Shown here piece by piece: positions 1 to 8,875 of a stretch of 53,373 bases of DNA. A program made the translations under genes and the position numbers. Source of the stretch: Chthoniobacterales bacterium (GTDB taxonomy: Bacteria; Verrucomicrobiota; Verrucomicrobiia; Chthoniobacterales; UBA10450); contig JAICWQ010000002.1 of the NCBI GenBank assembly GCA_025934755.1, positions 1 through 53,373 on the forward strand, read 5' to 3'. Position 1 is the first letter of the stretch. Each line of letters opens with the position of its first letter. The notes under the pieces were generated by a model that had not been told where the DNA came from, ran no database searches, and saw only the letters and a list, made by a program, of their open reading frames with translations.

Positions 1-569
1 AGCTTGTTCATCTGCTCATTCAAATCCCCCATCCCGAAATCGCCCCAGTCGTGCCCGTTGAAGTTGAAATTGAAGTTCGGGTTATGACCGCGAAACATGT
101 CGGACCGCTCCGACACTTCTTTTTTTGACAGTTTTACCCCGATCTTTTCCTCTTTGCCTTTGCGCAGGACAGTCAGAGTGACCGTCGTCCCTTCCGAGAA
201 ACTTCGAATCAATTTCGACAGCTGATCGGGTTCGGTCAGGATCTGATCGTTGATCATTCTGAGAATATCGTTCTGCTGAACGCCCGCTGCCGCAGCCGGT
301 CCATCCGGGACGACATAGTCCACGACAAGACCGAAACCCCTGGGCAAACCCAGTTGTTCGCTCACGACTCGCGGCACTTCCGAGGTCTCAACCCCAAGAT
401 AAGTGACCGGCACTTTTTTTTCGTGATGTTCCCGGTCCCCAGGACCGACCGGGCCGGTTGGCGGTGTCCCGGGCGGCGGTGGCGGAGGAGGCGGCGGATT
501 TGGTTGGGTGAATGCGGTAATCGGAAAAAGCGCGACCGCAATGATGGTGATGATCGATTTTGTTTTCAT
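1..569 (-). CDS. PDZ-domain secreted protein (partial, C-terminus beyond window)
   Basis: The reading frame opens with ATG at 569 and runs off the left edge, giving about 189 visible residues. It begins with a basic, hydrophobic signal peptide (MKTKSIITIIAVALFPITAF), followed by a run of eight prolines. A PDZ-like domain follows (about residues 50-140), with the ligand-groove type segment LGLPRGFGLVVDYV and the downstream GPAAAAGVQQNDIL. The end is rich in N, F, G and D. It lies 4 bp after the anti-sigma-like gene on the same strand, so it is probably the third gene of the sigma operon. PDZ domains bind C-terminal peptides; a role in sensing or handling envelope proteins is inferred. No protease domain is visible in the part present, but one could lie further along. 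Confidence 0.8.
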   Translation of the reverse strand, partial: MKTKSIITIIAVALFPITAFTQPNPPPPPPPPPGTPPTGPVGPGDREHHEKKVPVTYLGVETSEVPRVVSEQLGLPRGFGLVVDYVVPDGPAAAAGVQQNDILRMINDQILTEPDQLSKLIRSFSEGTTVTLTVLRKGKEEKIGVKLSKKEVSERSDMFRGHNPNFNFNFNGHDWGDFGMGDLNEQMNK

Positions 570-573
570 AGTT

Positions 574-1071
574 TTATTGTCCTGAAACTGGGGTGAGTGA
601 AATTTCTTCGCGGGGATATGAAATCCGGAGGGTTGCGCCAGTCTTGGGGTTGCGCCACCGCAACGTCTCTTGAGCTTGGGAGCGGACCCGGCGCATTGGC
701 TGCGATGAATTGTTAGGAAAACGGAGTCCCTCGTCGCGGGTGTGGTAAACAACCTGAGTCAAGCCCGCCGGAACCAACTGCGCAGTCGAAACTGCCGGCG
801 CCGGAGAGAGCGATGCCACACTTGGGACCTTCTTTGGCGGTTGTTGAAGTCGGACGATCGCGAGCAACACCAGCGCTGCAGCCGCGGCCAAACCAAGTCC
901 AAGGGAAATCCAGTTGAACCGTGATTGCTTCCCACGCGGAAGAACGCCCGCGCTCGAGGTTGAAGTCTCCTGGCTTGTCAGCGCGCGTTCGATCCGCCTG
1001 AACAACTCAGGCGACGGCGTGGCCGGCCGCAGTTTGCGCAGTTGATCTTCGAGTTCGGAGAAGTCGTTCAT
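574..1071 (-). CDS. Putative membrane anti-sigma factor
   Basis: This 165-residue protein starts with a cytoplasmic part (about 1-60: MNDFSELEDQLRKLRP). One strong transmembrane helix follows (LGLGLAAAAALVLLAIV, about 67-85), then an S/P/A-rich extracytoplasmic linker and a short C-terminal domain ending in TGATLRISYPREEISLTP. That is the usual plan of an anti-sigma factor, but no zinc-finger HxxxCxxC is present, so it is not a classical ZAS protein. The ATG at 1071 overlaps the stop of the ECF sigma gene by 4 bp (ATGA), which decides the start and implies coupled translation. The role is inferred from position and topology; no family was recognised from sequence alone. Confidence 0.72.
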   Translation of the reverse strand: MNDFSELEDQLRKLRPATPSPELFRRIERALTSQETSTSSAGVLPRGKQSRFNWISLGLGLAAAAALVLLAIVRLQQPPKKVPSVASLSPAPAVSTAQLVPAGLTQVVYHTRDEGLRFPNNSSQPMRRVRSQAQETLRWRNPKTGATLRISYPREEISLTPVSGQ

Positions 1072-1559
1072 GTCGACGGCAAAGTCTTTTTCAGGGCTGC
1101 GAGCGCGTAGCGATACCGGGACGCCGCCGTGTTCTGCGAAATTCCCACTGCCTCGGCGATTTCTGCAAAGGTGAGTTCGTTCCAAATCTTCATCACCAGC
1201 ACCTCCCGCTGCTCACCAGGCAAAAGATCGAGCGCAGCGACCAGAGCGCGCTGGGAGTCATCTTCAATGTCGAATGCCGGCAGCACCGATTGATCGGCAT
1301 CGGAAAGAGCAGTGGCTTCGCGGCGGGCCCGACGGCTGTCCCGGCGAATAAGATCGAGCGCGACCGATCGCACAGTTGCGTAAAGCAATCCGCGATTTCC
1401 GATGTCGTGGTTCCTCCGCCAAAACTTAACAAAAGCTTCCTGAACCACGTCCTCCGCGTCAGCCGCCGATCGCGTCCATTGCCGGGCGAAAAGCACCAGG
1501 CCGGGTGCGAGCTGAGAAAAGCAAATCTTCCAATTTTCATCGGTGGCGACATTCTCCAT
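1068..1559 (-). CDS. ECF-type RNA polymerase sigma factor
   Basis: At 163 residues this has the two sigma-70 domains only. Region 2 (about 20-90) contains the helix WTRSAADAEDVVQEAFVKFW; region 4 (about 105-160) has LLPGEQREVLVMKIWNEL followed by the helix-turn-helix TFAEIAEAVGISQNTAASRY. It would direct core polymerase to a small regulon. It is the first gene of an operon with a coupled membrane protein and a PDZ protein, the typical arrangement for control by sequestration at the membrane. The 108 bp to the divergent gene at 1668 would hold both promoters. Confidence 0.92.
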   Translation of the reverse strand: MENVATDENWKICFSQLAPGLVLFARQWTRSAADAEDVVQEAFVKFWRRNHDIGNRGLLYATVRSVALDLIRRDSRRARREATALSDADQSVLPAFDIEDDSQRALVAALDLLPGEQREVLVMKIWNELTFAEIAEAVGISQNTAASRYRYALAALKKTLPST

Positions 1560-1667
1560 GACCTTTTCACGGTCTTTTATAATCAGGACGCCGCCAACTT
1601 CTGTTTTTGTCTAAGACCTCGCGCATTTTTCCTTGCCTTGGCTGCGCCTGGTTGAGACAACCGGCCC

Positions 1668-2075
1668 ATGAACTGGATGGCAATGAATTGGCTGGCAATA
1701 ATTTGCGCGGCGGCAGCTTATTGGGTGGTTGGCGCGATTTGGTACATGGCGTTGTTCGGAAAAATCTGGACAGCGGGACTCGAACAACAGGGCGTTAGAC
1801 TGCAGCGCGGCGGAATGGGCGCGAAAATGCTCGGTAATTTCCTTTGTAACTTCGTGGCCGCGGCGATCATGGCGCGTTTGATCGCGCGAACTGGGATCAC
1901 CGAAATCGGTTACGGCCTCAAACTCGGGGCCGGGGTCGGCCTCGGTTTTTCGGCGACTGCCCTTACAATCCAGTACCTCTGGGAATCAAAACCGTTCAAG
2001 GTTTGGGTGATTGACGCGAGCCATCACGTCGTCGGATGCATCGTCGCCGGAGGAATCCTCGCGGCGTGGAGGTAG
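1668..2075 (+). CDS. DUF1761 family membrane protein
   Basis: This 135-residue protein has about four hydrophobic helices (WLAIICAAAAYWVVGAIWY, FLCNFVAAAIMARLIA, LGAGVGLGFSATALTI, HVVGCIVAGGILAA). The WYMALFGKIW motif in the first helix region and the SHHVVG segment near the end are typical of DUF1761, a small inner-membrane family of unknown function. It is divergent from the ECF sigma gene. Its TAG stop (2073-2075) lies inside the GGTAG terminus of the hairpin element at 2070-2120, so the last codons may have been changed by insertion of that element. Confidence 0.82.
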   Translation: MNWMAMNWLAIICAAAAYWVVGAIWYMALFGKIWTAGLEQQGVRLQRGGMGAKMLGNFLCNFVAAAIMARLIARTGITEIGYGLKLGAGVGLGFSATALTIQYLWESKPFKVWVIDASHHVVGCIVAGGILAAWR

Positions 2076-2120
2076 GGGCGGTTCACCGAACCGCCCGCGG
2101 GCGATTGAGGTCAGTCACCC
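2070..2120 (+). repeat. Two-hairpin repeat (REP/BIME-like), copy A
   Basis: The element begins AGGTAG and holds a perfect hairpin at 2076-2096 (GGGCGGTTC / GAACCGCCC, loop ACC). A second, imperfect hairpin follows (GGCGATTGA...), then a degenerate CTGCC end. The same two hairpins in the same order occur at 14919-14971 on the other strand. It supplies the stop codons of both convergent genes: TAG of the DUF1761 gene and TGA (2083-2085) of the GH26-like gene, plus the last 15 residues of the latter. A GTAG base preceding a hairpin is the hallmark of REP sequences; the assignment to that class is inferred. Confidence 0.75.
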
Positions 2121-3224
2121 CTGCCTGTCCTTTCAGGATCAAATTGCCTAACCAATCCGGATTCGCGATCCCGTTGCGATAAGCTTCCAGCGATTCCACA
2201 GACGAATTTACGCGTAGATTACTGTAGGATTGATCTTCATTCTGCCAGCGCTCGTGCCAGTAAACCGCCGCTTTAATTCGTGGATAGCGGGTTCGGAACA
2301 TCTCGAGCCCTTGCTTAATCCATTCCGGCTTGCGCATGCCGGGCATCGTCGGCGGAATCGGAAATTCGCCAGTGGCCCATTCTGTAATCATGATCGGTTT
2401 ATTTTGGTCCAGTCCGCACATTTCCTGATAGGGCCAATCGAGCAGTGATGGAATATCGGGGTTCGGTTCGTCTCTAAATTGTTGACCGTAAACACTCAAG
2501 CCAAGCCAATCGACATAATCCGAACCGGGATAATACGACGGCGCGAAATTCCAAGTCTCCATCGGGTAGGCGTAGTTGTTGGTGTGGAAAAGCCATTTGA
2601 TGTTCGTCGCGCCGCGCGCTCGCACGCGGCTAACCACGTAGCGATAAGCTGCTTTGTAATTTTCCGGGCCGAGCCAATTTTTGCGATCCGGGACCCACTC
2701 CGAGTCACCATAGTATGCTCCCGACCACGGAAACCAGTCGCCATTTGGTTCGTTGGCAAAATCGACAATCATTGGTCTACCGAACTTTTTCGCCGCATCG
2801 GCCCATTGGTCGATATATTTGTCCCAAACGCCGGCGACAATATTCGTTAAACTGAATTTATCCGGACCGCGATTTTCCTGGTAGGGCTTGTCCCACGGCG
2901 ACCAGAAAACCAGCGGCAACGAACCATGCCGCCAAATCACATTCATATTGGCCAACGGAAAATTCTGTTCCCCCCAATAGCTGGACGAAGCGATGATCGC
3001 CTGGTGTTTGCCCACCATCTTTTCAAATTCTTCAATCGACTCGAGCGTGACATCGTCCTCTTCGCCGCCAAATCGATAAAAGCGCCGGTGTAGGCGCCAT
3101 GCTCGGGAAGCACAACTTCGACCGAAGCATTCAGATCGACTTTTTGAATCGTTGCCGGCCGATGGCAGCCGCAAAGACAAACACCAGACGCGATCACGAA
3201 CGAAACGAACCCGTTGAAACGCAT
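2083..3224 (-). pseudogene. GH26-like glycoside hydrolase lipoprotein, frameshifted
   Basis: Two frames together make one enzyme. From ATG 3224 the first frame gives a lipoprotein signal (FVIASGVCLCGC), then LPEHGAYTGAFID. The match continues in the next frame as FGGEEDDVTLESIEEFEKMVGKH. The junction lies at the A-run 3070-3072, where one extra base would restore GAFIDFGGEED. The rest is a (beta/alpha)8-type GH26-like domain with FANEPNGDWFPW (likely acid/base Glu, codon near 2751) and IMITEWATGE (likely nucleophile Glu, codon near 2382). Family members act on beta-mannans or related beta-glucans at the cell surface. Everything after the shift looks intact, so this is either a very recent pseudogene or a one-base sequencing error. 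The C-terminus is encoded by the repeat at 2070-2120. The divergent neighbour at 3296 is also a glycosidase. Confidence 0.8.
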
Positions 3225-3295
3225 TTGGAGCAGCAAACTCTCCGAAAACCGGAGACTGTCCAGACACAGCTACAACCGATTAAGATATTGGGGAA

Positions 3296-5431
3296 GTGGC
3301 AATACAGTCCGGCCTCATCTTAACCGTAGCGATTTATTTCGCAGGGGTTCCGACGATCGTTCGCGCCACAGATCCGATTTCCATTACAGCTACGGTCGTA
3401 GCCGATCGTGCGGTAAATGCCTGTGTCCCATCGAAAGCGCTTGGCGCAGGCGTGGACGGTCACGAACGGGGTGAATGCGAACGGATGTTTTCCAACAGAA
3501 ATATCGCCGAGATGCTCTCGGCCGGACTTGGTCCGCTGACTTATCGGCTGCGAACGGAATTAGGTGGCGAAGTCTGGCATTGGAACCCACAGGGAAAGTG
3601 GAGCGACCCGGCGCACGAATGTGGCTACTGGACTTCCGACGATTCCATCAAGGAACCGATTCGATTGTCATATGGTTATCGCTTGCCCCGCCGCGGCAGC
3701 ACGATCGATCAAGCGAACAACGACGACTACTCGAGGATCGACGACAGTGATGAGAATTCGTTTTGGAAAAGTAACCCGTATCTGGACAAATATTTCACCC
3801 GGGAGCCGAACAAGAATCATCCCCAGTGGGTCGTAATCGATCTCGGCGCAGTCAAACCGATTAACACGATCCGAATTTTGTGGGGTGAGCCCTACGCGCG
3901 AAATTTTCGCATCGAGTACTGGAGCGGAAAAGATCCCATGCATCTGCACCTCGATCAGCACGACGAATGGCGCCGGTTTTCGCGAGGATCAATCGATAAT
4001 GGCAAAGGCGGAGATCAACGCATTCATCTCTGCGAGACGCCGAAGCAGGTCCAATTCGTTCGGGTGACGATGAATGAAAGCTCGGAAACAAGCCCACAAC
4101 CGAGTTCCGACATTCGCGATCGACTGGGATTTGCGATTCGCGAAATCAATCTCGGCGTCACCGACAAGCAAAATCGTTTTGTCGATCAAATCCGTCACGC
4201 ACCGAAGCGGGAGGATCAGAGCGTCATCTACGTTTCGTCGACCGATCCGTGGCACCGAGCATCGGATATCGATTACAAGACAGAACAACCGGGGCTCGAT
4301 TTCATTCTGACCAGCGCCTTGACGAATCGATTGCCGGTTCTGATTCCAGTGGGCGTCTTGTATAACACGCCGGAAAATGCCGTCGCTCAGATCAAGTATT
4401 TGCTAGCGCGGGGATATCCCGTTGAAAAAATCGAACTCGGCGAGGAGCCGGACGGTCAATGGGTTGCGCCCGAAGATTGCGCCGCGCTTTATCTCCAAGC
4501 AGCTCGTCCGCTTCAACAACTGAACTCTCGATTAAAACTTGGCGGCCCGAGTCTTCAGGGATTCCAATCCCATCTGCTTACATGGCCAAACGCCGCAGGC
4601 GATCGCTTTTGGATGCAGCGTTTTCTACGCTGCATCCGGAGCGGCGGCGGACCGTTCGACTTTTTCTCTTTTGAATTTTATCCGTTCGACGATGTCTGCA
4701 CGCATGCGACGTCTGAACAATTGCAAGAGACTCCGTCGCTTCTTGCCGCGGTCATGTCCAGCCTGCGGAGCGACGGGGTGCCGTCACAAATTCCGTGGCT
4801 CCTGACGGAATACGGTTACTCCGTATTTGCCGGCCGGGCCGAGGTCGAAATCGAAGGAGCGCTGTTTACTGCCGACACCGTTGGAACTTTTCTGACCTTG
4901 GGAGGCAGCGAAGCCTACCTTTACGGTTACGAACCTAATCGGCTCACCGACGAACTCAATTGTTCGTGGGGCAATCTCATGATGCTCCAAATGAACGGTG
5001 GCGAAAAACTCAATCGGCTTGCGGCATATCATGCTGCGCGCCTGCTCACGACCGAATGGATGAATCGTGGCGATAAATTAGATCAAATTTTTCGCGTAAA
5101 CATTGACCCCCGCTCTTCTTCGGCCGTGACGATTTACGCTATTCGCCGACCCGACAGTCAATGGTCGCTCCTGGCAGTCAACAAAAACCCTCATCAGGCA
5201 GCCAGGTTGAATGTGCGTTTCAAATTTTCCAATTCGCAGACGCCCGTCGGATTTACTGGAAAAATCGACATCGTTCAGTGGTCAGACGAGCAATACAAAT
5301 GGCTTGATGACGGCCCGAATGGGCATCCGATCCGCAGTTTGCCGCCGGCGCAATTTCAGCGCGACGCCTCGGAGCTGTGCGTATTACCCCCGTACTCGCT
5401 CACCGTCGTGCGGGGCCGGACCGAGAAATAA
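3296..5431 (+). CDS. Secreted glycosidase-like protein with inserted discoidin (F5/8C) domain
   Basis: This 711-residue protein starts at GTG 3296, right after GGGGAA. A hydrophobic signal peptide (about 5-24) is followed by an N-terminal part with [21 protein letters not shown] discoidin-like carbohydrate-binding domain (about 150-290) shows [20 protein letters not shown] and [12 protein letters not shown]-barrel-like region (about 310-600) has [11 protein letters not shown] (candidate acid/base Glu384) and WLLTEYGYS (candidate nucleophile Glu505). A beta-sandwich tail runs from about 600 to 711. The pattern resembles clan GH-A enzymes such as GH39, GH79 or GH30, but the acid/base motif reads GEEP instead of the usual NEP, so the family is not settled. 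It is divergent from the GH26-like gene and ends 4 bp from the convergent synthase gene. Confidence 0.75.
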   Translation: MAIQSGLILTVAIYFAGVPTIVRATDPISITATVVADRAVNACVPSKALGAGVDGHERGECERMFSNRNIAEMLSAGLGPLTYRLRTELGGEVWHWNPQGKWSDPAHECGYWTSDDSIKEPIRLSYGYRLPRRGSTIDQANNDDYSRIDDSDENSFWKSNPYLDKYFTREPNKNHPQWVVIDLGAVKPINTIRILWGEPYARNFRIEYWSGKDPMHLHLDQHDEWRRFSRGSIDNGKGGDQRIHLCETPKQVQFVRVTMNESSETSPQPSSDIRDRLGFAIREINLGVTDKQNRFVDQIRHAPKREDQSVIYVSSTDPWHRASDIDYKTEQPGLDFILTSALTNRLPVLIPVGVLYNTPENAVAQIKYLLARGYPVEKIELGEEPDGQWVAPEDCAALYLQAARPLQQLNSRLKLGGPSLQGFQSHLLTWPNAAGDRFWMQRFLRCIRSGGGPFDFFSFEFYPFDDVCTHATSEQLQETPSLLAAVMSSLRSDGVPSQIPWLLTEYGYSVFAGRAEVEIEGALFTADTVGTFLTLGGSEAYLYGYEPNRLTDELNCSWGNLMMLQMNGGEKLNRLAAYHAARLLTTEWMNRGDKLDQIFRVNIDPRSSSAVTIYAIRRPDSQWSLLAVNKNPHQAARLNVRFKFSNSQTPVGFTGKIDIVQWSDEQYKWLDDGPNGHPIRSLPPAQFQRDASELCVLPPYSLTVVRGRTEK

Positions 5432-5435
5432 ACAA

Positions 5436-8400
5436 TCACGTTTGCACGGCGACAGATGCCGTGCGCTCCAATTTACCCCAACTCACCCATGCGCCTTTGA
5501 TTCCGCGCAGGACCGCTTTCCAAATGCAGTAGCTCAACATCGGTCGATAAATCAGACGCATCGGCAGGATCCGCCAGGCGCGCGACACCGGTTCTTTCTC
5601 CAAAATGCAGGCCAGGGTCGCCAAAATGACGTCCATCGAAAGAAAGGTGATGACGAAGGGCAACACCGCGTGCCAGGCGCCAAACGGAAGGGAGGCGAGC
5701 AGGAACAGATCAACGACCGGCGTCACCGCGACGAGAATAATTTGGAAAAACCACACACTTGGCAAACTGAACCAGCCAAGCGCCCGATAATTCCAATTGA
5801 ACACCATGTCGCGATGCTTCCAGAGACACTGCAGCGTGCCGTAAGCCCAGCGAAAACGTTGTTTCGCCAGCGTGCGAACCGATTCCGGTGCTTCGGTCCA
5901 GCCGATCGCGTCCGGCACGTAAACGATAAGCTGGCGATCTTTGTGCAGGGCGAAAGTTAAATCGGTGTCTTCGGCGAGGGTTTGCAAACTCAAACCGCCG
6001 GCCTGGTCAATCGCACTTTTCCGGACGGCGCTGATTGCGCCGGGAACAACCGTGATGCAGTTCCATCGCGTGTAGGCACGTCGATCCAGATTGAATCCGC
6101 AAGTGTATTCGAGTGACTGGCAACGCGCGATGAAGGTCCGCAAATTTCCAACCTTGGCGTGTCCGGAAACCGCGCCGATCGCCTCGTCGGCAAACGGCTC
6201 TACCAAAAACGAGAGGCTATCGCGCTGGAAATGGGTGTCGGCATCGACAAATACGACGATGCCAGTGCGGACCACCGACAGTGCGCGTTGCAAAGCGCGA
6301 GCTTTTCCGTGATTTTCCTGTTGAAGCAAACGGACGCGCGGTTCCGCCTCCGCGATGCGCTTGACTTCAGCAGCGGTCTCATCGCGCGAGCCGTCGTCAA
6401 CGACGATAATTTCGACCTCGCCCTTATAATCCGTGGTGAGTAACGAACGAAGCGTTCCGGCAATGACTTTTTCTTCGTTGTAAGCTGCGACCACGATGCT
6501 GACCGGTTCGGCGAAGTTCGTTCGCGGCAAACGCCGGAAACGATACGCCAGGCAAATAACGATCAACGTCCGGACCACGACCAAAGCGGTTGCGACGATC
6601 ATGAAGGCCCAGAGAAATTCCTCAAGCGCGTGATAAACGCGAAACCCGGTGCTACTGACTAAGCGATTCAGTGAGGGATTGTTTGTCTGCAGCGGCGGCA
6701 TTACCGCGTCGCGCGACGTTCCAAGCAAAGTGCTCAGCGGCACGATTGTATCGCCGCGAATGTGCAACCAATCGAGAATCCGCGGCAAGGCAGCCACGGT
6801 TTGAGATCGGTCGCCGCCCGCGTCGTGCAGCAAGATAATGCTACCGTCACGCCGTTGCTGCTTCACTCGTTGAACAATGATGTCCGCGCCCGGTCTTGCC
6901 CAATCCTGCGGATCAATGTTTTCGAGAACAACAAGATAGTTTAGTTCCTGGGCAATTTGGAGCGGCATCAACTCACTGATCGACGATGGCTGGGTGTCTG
7001 CGGCGTAAGGCGGACGAAACAATGTCGTCGCCCGCCCCGTAATCGTTTCAATCAATAGCTGCGTCGCATTTAATTCAAGGCGCACATGCTCCGGCCAGGC
7101 CAGGGCCAGGTTCGTGTGATAGTAAGTATGATTTCCGATTTCGTGGCCTTCGTTTACAATCCGCCTAACCAGTCCCGGATATTTTTCGGCGTTGACGCCC
7201 ACCAGAAAAAACGCCGCCTTCACCTTTGCCGCTTTCAAAATGTCCAGGATCTGAGGGGTCCATTCCGGATCGGGCCCGTCATCAAAAGTGATCGCGACCT
7301 GGTGCTCACCGCCCGCTCCCTGATGATACAGGGTCGGAAACTCGGGAAACTTTATGTACTTCGCGGTCAGATAACCCTCGGCGTCAATCGCGAGCTTTCG
7401 CATTCCATCAGACCGGCTTTCGTCGACTGTCACAATTTCCCCGTCGCCGACATCGGTGATCGTGTCGGTCCCTTTTAACACTTCGAGTTGTTCGCGGGTT
7501 TGATTGTCAATTTTGAAATCCCGCGGCACAGCCAGCGCGTCCCAAATCGCTGGATCTTCGGCACCCAGCCGATAAAGGGCAAAGCCACCGGCCTTCTGGT
7601 CGCGCACTTCGCGTAACTGATTCAAAAAAGTAACAACATCGAGGAACCAAACGGCATGTTCCTGATCGCCGTCCTCGAAATAAAAATAGGGATCGTAGCC
7701 GGGCCCGGTGACTTCGGCGCTGTCAACCTCCGCGTTTTGCGCCCGGCTCATCGCCTCGGCAAAACTGATCAACTCCGCTTTTTTCCCGCCGACGGTCCAG
7801 TCGTAGCCGTAGCCTCCGAGCGAAATGATCCATTGTTTGCTGTCGCCCCCTTCCAGCAGAACGCGCAACCAACCCTCAAACCACGAACGCGACGCAAGCG
7901 GCCCCGGCGGATCTATGTCGGATGTCTCGTCGAAAAGTGACGCCACAAAACGATCGACGTTGTCGGATAATTCATCGAAGTCGATGTAATCGATGTCCTG
8001 CCCTGGCTCGACCGTTAGCCAGAGTTCCTTGTCGTTGTTGTGGAGCGCATCGCAAAATTTGTCGATGAAGGCGGTAATATCCTTCTTGTAAGCCGGATCG
8101 ATCTGCTCCCAATCGATCACCACGCCTTTGGCTTTCGCATCGCGCAAGGTCGCGATAATCTTTGCGAAGAAACGTTCCTGCCGATCGGCCGGGCCGTGGG
8201 CAAGATTCTCAATCGCTTCGGGCTGCCAGGTGTCACCCACCAAATTGGTCAGCAGCGGCATAAGGATGATTCCCTTGCTGGCGCATAATTTCGGGAGCCG
8301 GCTGTCGGCATCGATTTGAATATCACCGGAGCCGTTCACCACCGTCATCCATTCCGGACACAAATGCGTAATCAACGATGCGTGTTCTTCCAGCGAGGTG

Positions 8401-8819
8401 TAGCTGTACGGGTCACCGTTCGTGTAATACGCGAGACGGACCTCGTTCGGCGGCGCTTTTTTGCGCGTCTTCGCGGCCGGAGTGGGCGTCGGCGTTACGC
8501 CCGCAAGTTTCTTGGCGGCCTGCTTCGCGGCTCCGAATTTCTGCCAAAGGAGCGACCCCGGCGCGATCTGACTCGCCGGGTTCGCTTTTTGCAGTGCCTT
8601 CAACTGTCCTTTCAATTGGCGCAATGAAAACGGCACCCGCATTTGGGGCGCGACGAACAAAGTCTGGACAAACAGCACCGCGCCGAGGAATGCCAGCACG
8701 CCAAAAATGAGCAGAGCCAGCCGCAATCGGGGCCAGCGTTTGCCCGCCGGGTCGGAGAAAACGAAGGGAGTGAGGGTGCTTGGAGGGATTTCCTGCATGG
8801 GCCGCCTATTTTCGCTCAC
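5436..8819 (-). CDS. Trifunctional GH18-polysaccharide deacetylase-GT2 synthase
   Basis: At 1127 residues, one chain joins three enzymes. A membrane anchor (about 33-55) precedes a GH18-like domain (about 125-430) with the catalytic DWE at 236-238. A NodB/CE4 deacetylase follows (about 500-700), with TFDDGPD (Asp513/514), HTYYH (His564, His568), RPPY (602-605) and LLHD (663-666). After a membrane helix (about 734-760) comes a GT2 domain (about 770-1000) with VDDGS (807-811), DAD (859-861), EDTDL (950-954) and the processive QRFRW box (987-991), then two or three further helices (1014-1075). It would polymerise a UDP-sugar, probably GlcNAc, deacetylate the product and cut or bind it outside the membrane. 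That combines activities PgaC and PgaB carry separately; the polymer identity is inferred. Confidence 0.88.
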   Translation of the reverse strand: MSENRRPMQEIPPSTLTPFVFSDPAGKRWPRLRLALLIFGVLAFLGAVLFVQTLFVAPQMRVPFSLRQLKGQLKALQKANPASQIAPGSLLWQKFGAAKQAAKKLAGVTPTPTPAAKTRKKAPPNEVRLAYYTNGDPYSYTSLEEHASLITHLCPEWMTVVNGSGDIQIDADSRLPKLCASKGIILMPLLTNLVGDTWQPEAIENLAHGPADRQERFFAKIIATLRDAKAKGVVIDWEQIDPAYKKDITAFIDKFCDALHNNDKELWLTVEPGQDIDYIDFDELSDNVDRFVASLFDETSDIDPPGPLASRSWFEGWLRVLLEGGDSKQWIISLGGYGYDWTVGGKKAELISFAEAMSRAQNAEVDSAEVTGPGYDPYFYFEDGDQEHAVWFLDVVTFLNQLREVRDQKAGGFALYRLGAEDPAIWDALAVPRDFKIDNQTREQLEVLKGTDTITDVGDGEIVTVDESRSDGMRKLAIDAEGYLTAKYIKFPEFPTLYHQGAGGEHQVAITFDDGPDPEWTPQILDILKAAKVKAAFFLVGVNAEKYPGLVRRIVNEGHEIGNHTYYHTNLALAWPEHVRLELNATQLLIETITGRATTLFRPPYAADTQPSSISELMPLQIAQELNYLVVLENIDPQDWARPGADIIVQRVKQQRRDGSIILLHDAGGDRSQTVAALPRILDWLHIRGDTIVPLSTLLGTSRDAVMPPLQTNNPSLNRLVSSTGFRVYHALEEFLWAFMIVATALVVVRTLIVICLAYRFRRLPRTNFAEPVSIVVAAYNEEKVIAGTLRSLLTTDYKGEVEIIVVDDGSRDETAAEVKRIAEAEPRVRLLQQENHGKARALQRALSVVRTGIVVFVDADTHFQRDSLSFLVEPFADEAIGAVSGHAKVGNLRTFIARCQSLEYTCGFNLDRRAYTRWNCITVVPGAISAVRKSAIDQAGGLSLQTLAEDTDLTFALHKDRQLIVYVPDAIGWTEAPESVRTLAKQRFRWAYGTLQCLWKHRDMVFNWNYRALGWFSLPSVWFFQIILVAVTPVVDLFLLASLPFGAWHAVLPFVITFLSMDVILATLACILEKEPVSRAWRILPMRLIYRPMLSYCIWKAVLRGIKGAWVSWGKLERTASVAVQT

Positions 8820-8875
8820 CTGGCTAAGAATAAAAGTGTCGTTTCGGCAAATTACGCCGATCGATACTTTCGACG

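Noticed and set aside
574-1185. Longer version of the anti-sigma-like gene starting at 1185
   Set aside because: The added 38 residues lie inside the sigma factor gene; the ATGA overlap at 1068-1071 marks the true start.
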